A stretch of DNA of 5,113 nt, from positions 1 through 5,113 of the forward strand of contig JAASTL010000110.1 in the NCBI GenBank assembly GCA_021767305.1, given 5' to 3'. This document shows, one piece after another, positions 1 to 4,387 of this stretch. The DNA comes from Piscirickettsiaceae bacterium. Lineage in GTDB: Bacteria; Pseudomonadota; Gammaproteobacteria; Thiomicrospirales; Thiomicrospiraceae. Both the position numbers and the translations under genes were made by a program. The number at the start of each line of letters is the position of its first letter. The first letter of the stretch is position 1. Under the pieces are notes generated by a model that was given only the letters and a program-made list of their open reading frames with translations, was not told the DNA's origin and ran no database searches.

Positions 1-1890
1 ATAAGTTAAATCAGGAAGGGTCAAAGTAAGTGCTTTCAGACCTTTATCAATCTCTTTATCCTCCAGCACACCTTTAAATGCTGAAGTCAGAGCGGCTGAT
101 AACTCTAAAGGCTGATTATTTTCAAAGCGTGTAATATTACTTTGAATCTCTCGCATTGCTAGTTTTTGCATTGATTCCCAGCGCACAAAGCTATCAGAGT
201 CATGCTGAACCAACAATGCCAACTCCGCATCGGTTTGCTCAAACTCCAAAATAACCGGTGCAGAGAATCCTCTTAATATTGAAACCACCGGTGCTTCTGC
301 TACACCCTGAAAAGTAAAGGTTTGCTGTTGTTGGGTGAACTTAATAAGAGCTTCGGCATTATGCATAACGACATCAGCATGCTCACAATTAATATTTATG
401 CTTGAACCATCCTGATTAAACAGTGCCAATTTAACCGGCATTAATAGTGGTTTAAATTCGCCTTTATCAAATCTAGGCAGACTCTGCTGCAAGGTGACAT
501 GATATTGTTGTTTAGCTGCATCAAACTCAGTGTTTACTGCTAATACAGGGGTGCCGTTTTGAATATACCAATGGTGCATTTGCGTCAGATCTAAACCATT
601 CGCATCAGCCATCGCATTGCGGAAGGATTCAACCGTAACGGCCTCTCCATCATGACGCTGGAAATACAAGTCCATGCCTTTTCTAAAGCCAGCTTCACCC
701 AATAAGGTATGGTATAAACGCACCACCTCAGCACCCTTTTCGTATACCGTCATGGTGTAGAAGTTATTCATCTCAATATAAGATTGTGGCTGAATCGGGT
801 GTGACATAGGCCCGGCATCTTCAGGGAATTGATTACTACGCAAACGTTTTACATCTTCAATACGTTTAACCGCTGGCGACAACATATCGGCAGTGAACTC
901 TTGATCACGAAAAACCGTCAACCCTTCTTTTAGCGTAAGCTGGAACCAATCACGACAAGTCACACGGTTTCCCGTCCAGTTATGGAAGTACTCATGCCCT
1001 ATAACCGCTTCAATACCTTCATAGTCAATATCTGTTGCGGTATCCGGTTTAGCCAAAACAAACTTAGAATTAAACACATTCAAGCCTTTGTTTTCCATGG
1101 CTCCCATATTGAAATCATCAACCGCCACAATCATGTAAATATCTAAGTCGTAAATCAGCCCAAAACGCTCTTCATCCCATTGCATGGATTTTTTAAGCGA
1201 TTGCATGGCATGCTCACACTTATCGATATTTTGCGGCTCGACATATATTCTTAAATCAATATCGCGCCCATCAGCAGCTTGATAGGTATCTTGAATACAT
1301 TCAAGGTTGCCGGCAACTAACGCAAATAGATAACAAGGTTTTTTAAATGGGTCATGCCAAACAGCATAGTGCTTGTTATTCGGCAACTCACCTGACTCAA
1401 CGAGATTACCGTTAGACAGTAGAACCGCATTTTCTGTTTTGTCTGCAATGATTTTGGTGGTAAATAAAGTGAGTACATCTGGACGGTCAAAGAAGTATGT
1501 GATTTTTCTAAAGCCTTCTGCTTCACACTGTGTGCAGTAGTTGCCGCTAGTTCTGTATAGCCCTTCTAAAGCAGTATTACTTTGTGGAGCAATGCGCGTT
1601 TTAATAGCTAACTCAAACTGTTTGTTTTGGGGCGCTGGGATGCTTAACTGTTCCTCAGTTTGCTGACATCGATCAATGATCTCCTCATCATCTATCTTTA
1701 CAGACAACAGCTCCAGTTGCTCGCCGTCCAACTCAATCTGCTTTGTACCCGTTAAATTCTCTAGATACATCAAATTGGTTACTTCTGTTGCTTCTGGATT
1801 CAACTCAAACTGCAAATTTATCGATGCTACCGTGAAGTCAGGTTTTGTATAGTCTTTTAAATGATGAACAACAGGAGTTTCAGTTTTCAT
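1..1890 (-). CDS. pepN: Aminopeptidase N (M1 family zinc metallopeptidase), partial: C-terminus beyond left edge
   Basis: PepN is a cytosolic zinc aminopeptidase that removes N-terminal residues from peptides in the last steps of protein turnover. My translation is open for 630 codons without a frameshift. The substrate-anchoring motif GAMEN is at residues 263-267. The zinc site HEYFH is at 299-303, with the third ligand E322 exactly 18 residues later, giving HEXXH-X18-E. The QCEAEGF motif includes E123, and the transition-state tyrosine of VYEKGAEV is Y383. All sit two residues after their E. coli PepN counterparts, so the start and the alignment agree. The N-terminal beta domain, thermolysin-like domain and middle beta domain are present; the window ends early in the C-terminal helical domain (E. 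coli PepN is about 870 residues). The ATG at 1890 is preceded two codons upstream by an in-frame TGA, so no earlier start is possible. A modest AAAAGG sits 13 nt upstream. The gene follows the pal terminator and appears separately transcribed. Confidence 0.97.
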   Translation of the reverse strand, partial: MKTETPVVHHLKDYTKPDFTVASINLQFELNPEATEVTNLMYLENLTGTKQIELDGEQLELLSVKIDDEEIIDRCQQTEEQLSIPAPQNKQFELAIKTRIAPQSNTALEGLYRTSGNYCTQCEAEGFRKITYFFDRPDVLTLFTTKIIADKTENAVLLSNGNLVESGELPNNKHYAVWHDPFKKPCYLFALVAGNLECIQDTYQAADGRDIDLRIYVEPQNIDKCEHAMQSLKKSMQWDEERFGLIYDLDIYMIVAVDDFNMGAMENKGLNVFNSKFVLAKPDTATDIDYEGIEAVIGHEYFHNWTGNRVTCRDWFQLTLKEGLTVFRDQEFTADMLSPAVKRIEDVKRLRSNQFPEDAGPMSHPIQPQSYIEMNNFYTMTVYEKGAEVVRLYHTLLGEAGFRKGMDLYFQRHDGEAVTVESFRNAMADANGLDLTQMHHWYIQNGTPVLAVNTEFDAAKQQYHVTLQQSLPRFDKGEFKPLLMPVKLALFNQDGSSININCEHADVVMHNAEALIKFTQQQQTFTFQGVAEAPVVSILRGFSAPVILEFEQTDAELALLVQHDSDSFVRWESMQKLAMREIQSNITRFENNQPLELSAALTSAFKGVLEDKEIDKGLKALTLTLPDLTY

Positions 1891-1941
1891 GAGTCAGTGC
1901 CGACCTTTTATTTACTAGATGGAAATTTATGAGATTAATGG

Positions 1942-1971
1942 ATTATTATTTTAGCTGTTTGGTAGAAACAA
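1942..1971 (-). promoter_or_regulatory. Possible sigma70-type promoter of pepN
   Basis: Reading the minus strand, TTGTTT (1971-1966) is followed after 18 bp by AATAAT (1947-1942), which matches the -10 consensus at five of six positions. The -35 element lies inside the U-tract of the pal terminator, so the two signals are packed together. This gives a leader of roughly 45 nt before the pepN ATG. The region is AT-rich, so chance matches are likely and the call is tentative. Confidence 0.3.
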
Positions 1972-2004
1972 AAAAGCCTTTCTGCCATATGACAGAAAGG
2001 CTTT
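1966..2004 (-). terminator. Rho-independent terminator of pal
   Basis: A perfect 12-bp stem (AAAGCCTTTCTG at 1973-1984 paired with CAGAAAGGCTTT at 1993-2004) encloses an 8-nt loop. On the minus strand the stem ends in a run of six U followed by GUUU. It lies 24 nt after the pal stop codon, and so should end the pal transcript and isolate it from pepN. The loop contains the palindrome CATATG, which has no evident role. Confidence 0.9.
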
Positions 2005-2027
2005 GCAAAAATCTTAATTATTAAGAA

Positions 2028-2552
2028 TTAGTACTGGAATTCAGCACGACGGTTTTTAGCCCATGCAGCTTCATTGTGACCATCATCAACCGGGTTATCT
2101 TCACCAAAACTTACAACATTGATTCGGCTTGGACTCACACCTTCAGCAACTAATGCATTTTTAACCGCTAAAGCACGATTTTCACCCAAGGCTAAGTTGT
2201 ACTCACGCGTACCACGCTCATCACAATAACCATTGATGGTTACTGTAACGTCTGACTTCAACATCATGTAATCGGCATTTGCTTTGATTAACTCATAATC
2301 TTCAGCAGGAATTTCGTAGCGGTCAAATTCAAAGTTAACTACTTTGCCATCAATTTTAGCTTTTAACTCTGCCAATTCAGCGGCTGCTTTTTCTGCTGCG
2401 GCACGTTGTGCTGCTGCGATATCAGCTTCAACCTGTTCTGTGGCTTCAGCTTTGTTATCAACAACTTCTTCATCAGTTTTTGGTGTAGAGCTACAACCAA
2501 CTAAAGCAAAACCAAGAAATCCAACCATAAATAATTGAGAAAGTTTTTTCAT
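2028..2552 (-). CDS. pal: Peptidoglycan-associated lipoprotein Pal (OmpA-like C-terminal domain)
   Basis: Pal is an outer-membrane lipoprotein whose OmpA-like domain binds the diaminopimelate of peptidoglycan and which works with the Tol system in envelope constriction at division. From the chosen ATG at 2552 the product has 174 residues. It begins with MKKLSQLFMVGFLGFALVGC, a lipoprotein signal peptide with lipobox LVGC and acylated Cys20. An acidic, alanine- and glutamate-rich, probably helical linker covers about residues 27-68. The OmpA_C domain follows, with FEFDRYEI near 74-81, the peptidoglycan-binding GYCDERGTREYN at 108-119, NLALGENRA at 119-127, and the terminal AWAKNRRAEFQY. An in-frame ATG at 2561 would add three residues, but AAAAAGAG directly abuts it with no spacing, whereas it lies 9 nt from the 2552 ATG. 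The gene has its own terminator and no tolB beside it, unlike the usual tolQRAB-pal order. An orphan Pal paralogue is therefore possible. Confidence 0.93.
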   Translation of the reverse strand: MKKLSQLFMVGFLGFALVGCSSTPKTDEEVVDNKAEATEQVEADIAAAQRAAAEKAAAELAELKAKIDGKVVNFEFDRYEIPAEDYELIKANADYMMLKSDVTVTINGYCDERGTREYNLALGENRALAVKNALVAEGVSPSRINVVSFGEDNPVDDGHNEAAWAKNRRAEFQY

Positions 2553-2561
2553 AGACTTCAT

Positions 2562-2569
2562 CTCTTTTT
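2562..2569 (-). promoter_or_regulatory. Ribosome binding site that decides the pal start
   Basis: The minus-strand sequence AAAAAGAG ends immediately before the ATG at 2561 and 9 nt before the ATG at 2552. Only the second spacing suits initiation. This favours the shorter protein, which also begins with the typical MKK of lipoprotein signal peptides. Confidence 0.55.
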
Positions 2570-2603
2570 GAAATTTTAATATTTAAATTTAGGGGTTAAA
2601 GCA

Positions 2604-2620
2604 ATCATACCGAAATTATA
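2604..2620 (-). promoter_or_regulatory. Probable -10 region(s) of the pal promoter
   Basis: On the minus strand there is a perfect TATAAT (2620-2615), followed by a second near-consensus TATGAT (2609-2604) preceded by G. Neither has a good -35 hexamer at 16-18 bp; the best aligned sequences are TATGGT and CTGGTC. The location between the 2725-2750 terminator and the pal ATG fits a dedicated pal promoter with a leader of about 45-60 nt. Which of the two elements is used cannot be told from sequence. Confidence 0.4.
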
Positions 2621-2724
2621 AAAAAAGACCAGAAGTCACCATAAAAATCGGTATTTTTTTAAAATTTAGGGCGAAAAACACGTCTGTGTGAGAGGTTTTA
2701 GCTGAATTTAGCAGGACACTAAGT

Positions 2725-2750
2725 AAAAAGACCCCGGCTCAAAAGCCGGG
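2725..2750 (-). terminator. Intrinsic terminator downstream of fnr and of the FNR box
   Basis: On the minus strand CCCGGCT (2750-2744) and AGCCGGG (2739-2733) form a 7-bp, GC-rich stem with loop TTTG, followed by GTC and five T. The plus strand has no T-run after the hairpin, so it works in the minus direction. It is the first strong terminator after the fnr stop codon, about 140 nt away. It would end either fnr read-through or the separate short transcript predicted from the FNR-dependent promoter. Confidence 0.75.
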
Positions 2751-2798
2751 TAATCGGGCTACATTATGAAAAAACGTAAATCGCTTACGATGATTCAT
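2725..2798 (-). ncRNA. Candidate FNR-activated small RNA, about 74 nt
   Basis: No known RNA family was recognised. The candidate is defined by a class II-type FNR promoter (extended -10 TGC-TCTAAT with an FNR box centred at -41.5) predicting a start near 2798, and by the intrinsic terminator ending near 2725. The predicted RNA has a 5' mini-hairpin (CGUAA at 2789-2785 pairing with UUACG at 2779-2775, loop GCGAU), a single-stranded UUUUUUCAUAAUG stretch, and the GC-rich terminator stem. The layout resembles enterobacterial FnrS, an Hfq-dependent RNA made under anaerobiosis. From memory, FnrS also carries an AAGCGAU segment near its 5' hairpin, as here; such a short match may be chance. An alternative is that the segment is simply the fnr 3' untranslated region. 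A 19-codon leaderless reading frame starts at the predicted +1 but ends inside the terminator loop. Confidence 0.5.
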
Positions 2799-2804
2799 GG
2801 CTTT

Positions 2805-2858
2805 ATTAGAGCATAGCCCTTAAAGGATAGAATTGATTCAAATCAATAAGCGAATCAA
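2805..2858 (-). promoter_or_regulatory. FNR box and class II FNR-dependent promoter
   Basis: TTGAT-TCAA-ATCAA at 2833-2846 is a perfect match to the FNR consensus TTGATNNNNATCAA. On the minus strand an extended -10 element, TGC followed by TCTAAT (2810-2805, five of six matches), predicts a start at 2798. The box centre at 2839.5 is then exactly at -41.5, the standard class II activation position. An extra TTGAT half-site lies upstream at 2858-2854, giving a 12-bp direct repeat of AATCAAT on the plus strand. Read the other way, no comparable -10 element is found at the matching distance. The box is symmetric, so binding alone does not give direction. Confidence 0.7.
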
Positions 2859-2892
2859 TCATCTAGTAAAACTGTTTTGGGTCAGAATTCTT

Positions 2893-3639
2893 TTAACCAA
2901 ACTCTTGCTTACACACTTCTGAATTTGAAATACCAGCAATTTTTCTGAGTTCGTTTTCATTGAATATAACCACTTCCTTCTTTTTCCAACTCACGACTTC
3001 ATCAGCATTAAGCTTGGCCAAGATTCTAGAAACGGTTTCCGGCGTTAAGCCTAAATACAAAGCAACATCGCGGTGCAGAATTGGTAATCTAAACTCATTA
3101 TGTGCATAGCCACGGTGTTGATTTCTTTCTGCCATATACCAAATAAAATGTGCCACTCTTTGATCAGCATTGCGTTTGATTAAAAGTTCTGAGTGCAGTA
3201 GTCCATCTTGCATCTTTTTACTCATGACCGTCATCATTTGATGATTCAAACTTGGAATTTTCATTGAAAGATCAGTCAACTCATCATAGGGCAAAGTACA
3301 CACACTTGTAGTATCTAATGCAACAGCATTATATTGATAGGCTTTATCAACTAAACCATCAAAACCAATCACATCTCCAGGCAAATAGAAACCATGGATA
3401 ACCTCTTCTCCTCCATCGGAGTAAGAATAAAGTTTTACCGCGCCAGCTCTAATGGCAAAAATAGAATCGAACTTTTGTCCGACCTCGAAAAGATGCTGGT
3501 TCTTTCTAAAAGGCGACTTACGCTCGACAATATCGTCTAGTTGATCGATATCTGGTTTTTGTAAACCATAAGGAAAGCAAATTTTTTGTAACCCGCAATT
3601 TGTGCAGCTCGCATTGAACGCTGATTTCATGTTATTCAT
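2893..3639 (-). CDS. fnr: FNR, oxygen-responsive [4Fe-4S] transcription regulator (CRP/FNR family)
   Basis: FNR senses oxygen through a labile iron-sulfur cluster; without oxygen it dimerises and binds TTGATNNNNATCAA sites to activate anaerobic genes or repress aerobic ones. This 248-residue protein has the N-terminal ligands C12-X2-C15-X5-C21 and the fourth ligand C114, equivalent to E. coli C20, C23, C29 and C122, so cluster binding should be intact. A cyclic-nucleotide-fold sensor domain spans about 30-125, with GEEVIHGFYLPGDVIGFDG around 77-95. A dimerisation helix covers about 130-158. The winged helix-turn-helix covers about 185-225, with recognition helix TPETVSR holding E201, S204 and R205, the DNA-contacting triad of FNR. 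The ATG at 3639 has a GGG 5 nt upstream; ATG at 3630 is a less likely alternative. A perfect FNR box lies 47 bp after the stop codon, suggesting a local FNR target. Orthology to FNR/ANR is clear; the regulon is unknown. Confidence 0.95.
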   Translation of the reverse strand: MNNMKSAFNASCTNCGLQKICFPYGLQKPDIDQLDDIVERKSPFRKNQHLFEVGQKFDSIFAIRAGAVKLYSYSDGGEEVIHGFYLPGDVIGFDGLVDKAYQYNAVALDTTSVCTLPYDELTDLSMKIPSLNHQMMTVMSKKMQDGLLHSELLIKRNADQRVAHFIWYMAERNQHRGYAHNEFRLPILHRDVALYLGLTPETVSRILAKLNADEVVSWKKKEVVIFNENELRKIAGISNSEVCKQEFG

Positions 3640-3672
3640 TTTTGCCCGATATATTTAAAACAGAATTTTGTA

Positions 3673-3686
3673 ATCAGAACTCTGAT
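3673..3686. repeat. Palindrome ATCAGA-AC-TCTGAT in the fnr leader
   Basis: A perfect inverted repeat with 6-bp arms and a 2-bp spacer lies 34-47 bp upstream of the fnr ATG and downstream of the predicted fnr promoter. It differs from the FNR consensus, so it may be an operator for another dimeric regulator or a small RNA hairpin in the leader. A lone TTGAT half-site is 9 bp away at 3695-3699. No regulator is recognised. Confidence 0.5.
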
Positions 3687-3725
3687 AAAAAGGTTTGATA
3701 GTTTTAATTTTATTTTTATAAGGTG

Positions 3726-3753
3726 ATTTTAACGGCATATTTTTTTTTGTCAT
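3726..3753 (-). promoter_or_regulatory. Probable sigma70-type promoter of fnr
   Basis: On the minus strand ATGACA (3753-3748) and TAAAAT (3731-3726) each match consensus at five of six positions and are separated by 16 bp. The predicted start is near 3719, giving a leader of about 80 nt. The spacer carries a run of A residues. Other AT-rich -10-like sequences lie downstream, so alternative starts are possible. Confidence 0.5.
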
Positions 3754-3840
3754 CTCAAGATAATTTATTTAAACCAAATTTATCTTTATGACCCCATAAT
3801 CCGACTACATAAAAATAGCAAACAATGAACACTTTTACTT

Positions 3841-3861
3841 ACTGCTTATTTTTTAAGCAGT
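3841..3861. repeat. Stem-loop with 8-bp perfect stem
   Basis: ACTGCTTA (3841-3848) pairs with TAAGCAGT (3854-3861) around a five-T loop. The plus strand continues TTAAAGTTTTATG, too interrupted for a clear terminator, and the minus strand has no T-run. It could be a weak plus-strand terminator or a protein-binding site; its role is unknown. Confidence 0.45.
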
Positions 3862-3909
3862 TTAAAGTTTTATGACTAAATTAAGGCACTTAAGTGACAT
3901 TAAAAACGG

Positions 3910-3944
3910 TTACTCACAAAGTTATCCACAGGAATTGTGGAAAA
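3910..3944. promoter_or_regulatory. DnaA-box cluster: one perfect box with near-matches
   Basis: TTATCCACA at 3922-3930 is a perfect DnaA box (consensus TTATNCACA). Five bases later TGTGGAAAA (3936-3944) is an inverted near-box with one mismatch (TTTTCCACA when read on the minus strand), so the pair forms a head-to-head inverted repeat with 9-bp arms and one mismatch. TTACTCACA at 3910-3918 is a two-mismatch relative in the same orientation as the perfect box. The cluster borders a very AT-rich stretch. It could be a DnaA-controlled promoter element, a DnaA-titrating site, or part of a replication origin; the flanking genes are not the usual oriC neighbours. Confidence 0.5.
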
Positions 3945-4091
3945 TAAAGGGGCTCAATAAGTTAGTTTCTTTGCAGTAATAAATAAAAGCTATAGTTTTT
4001 AATATTCAAATAGTTATAAAACTTTATTAACTTTTAACTTTAATATAAAAAATTAAATTTTCTATTTTGCTTGTCAAGTATTTTTTTAAAT

Positions 4092-4100
4092 TTATTCACT
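4092..4100 (+). promoter_or_regulatory. DnaA-box-like sequence TTATTCACT
   Basis: The nonamer matches TTATNCACA except at the last base. An identical nonamer lies in the opposite orientation at 4232-4240, so the two could be matched weak boxes flanking the hairpin-rich segment. In AT-rich DNA each could also occur by chance. Confidence 0.3.
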
Positions 4101-4103
4101 CTT

Positions 4104-4137
4104 ACCAAAAAAATTAGCAAAATGCAGGTTTTTTGGT
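4104..4137. repeat. Inverted repeat with A/T-rich arms
   Basis: ACCAAAAAA (4104-4112) is the reverse complement of TTTTTTGGT (4129-4137), a 9-bp stem around a 16-nt loop that itself has a small GCA-AAA-TGC hairpin. The composition resembles a weak bidirectional terminator or a cruciform-prone site. No adjacent gene explains it. Confidence 0.4.
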
Positions 4138-4165
4138 CCTATGGTAAAATCCTTGCCAATTTACA

Positions 4166-4184
4166 GGTGATGAATCACGTCACC
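4166..4184. repeat. Short inverted repeat GGTGA / TCACC
   Basis: GGTGA (4166-4170) and TCACC (4180-4184) form a 5-bp inverted repeat. A competing hairpin GTGA-TGAA-TCAC lies within it at 4167-4178. This is the most GC-containing patch of the intergenic region and could be an operator or an RNA leader structure. Support is limited to symmetry. Confidence 0.3.
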
Positions 4185-4231
4185 AATCAAAATATAAAAA
4201 TCCAGATTTAGTATGCTTTGCAAGAACACAA

Positions 4232-4240
4232 AGTGAATAA
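4232..4240 (-). promoter_or_regulatory. DnaA-box-like sequence, inverted copy of TTATTCACT
   Basis: AGTGAATAA is the exact reverse complement of the nonamer at 4092-4100 and differs from a perfect DnaA box by one base. It lies about 150 bp upstream of the sugar kinase start. Confidence 0.3.
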
Positions 4241-4304
4241 AAAAATAGGCATTTTTTTAAATTTTAAAAACACCTTATTTATCCGCTTTAATGAGTAAGT
4301 TTTT

Positions 4305-4332
4305 TTGAAATTTATAAACCTTTCAATATTTT
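4305..4332 (+). promoter_or_regulatory. Possible promoter of the sugar kinase gene
   Basis: TTGAAA (4305-4310, five of six matches to -35) is followed after 16 bp by TATTTT (4327-4332, four of six matches to -10). A start near 4339 would give a leader of about 49 nt. The AT-rich surroundings make this only a plausible candidate. Confidence 0.3.
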
Positions 4333-4387
4333 TCTTACGCAATTAAGTTCTTCAAAACAGCTATTCAATTAATCAAATGGAAACAAA

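Larger units (their letters stand above)
3640..4387. other. Long AT-rich divergent intergenic region without a supported gene
   Basis: This 748-bp stretch separates fnr (minus) from the sugar kinase (plus). I found no reading frame in it with a credible ribosome binding site or protein-like composition. It holds many runs of A or T (for example 3741-3748, 4081-4087, 4107-4113, 4129-4134, 4241-4247 and 4252-4258), consistent with curved or easily melted DNA. The stretch from about 3961 to 4130 is the most AT-rich. It also contains the hairpins, palindromes and DnaA-like boxes listed separately, including a 10-bp palindrome CACTTAAGTG at 3887-3896. GATC sites appear to be absent. Confidence 0.8.

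Noticed and set aside
1317..1526. 69-codon minus-strand reading frame
   Set aside because: It overlaps pepN on the same strand in another frame, and pepN is read through here with conserved motifs; the frame is a shadow.
2214..2240. Cysteine in the GYCDERGT motif of Pal, where E. coli has threonine
   Set aside because: A cysteine at this place is, to my knowledge, found in many proteobacterial Pal proteins, so it is not evidence of altered function.
2344..2538. 64-codon plus-strand reading frame rich in Ala and Ser
   Set aside because: It is antisense to the alanine/glutamate-rich linker of pal, whose codon composition explains its openness and Ala/Ser bias.
2847..2892. FNR box driving a plus-strand transcript into fnr as antisense
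   Set aside because: At the distance required for class II activation the plus strand offers no good -10 hexamer, while the minus strand has an extended -10 at the exact position.
3824..3874. 16-codon plus-strand frame containing the 3841-3861 hairpin
   Set aside because: It is very short, lacks a ribosome binding site, and overlaps a stem-loop that better explains the sequence.
3936..3944. Inverted repeat 3922-3944 as an intrinsic terminator
   Set aside because: Neither strand has a T-run after the hairpin, and the arms match DnaA boxes better.
4122..4211. 29-codon plus-strand frame starting ATG CAG GTT in the intergenic region
   Set aside because: No ribosome binding site precedes it, it crosses inverted repeats, and the composition is not distinctive.
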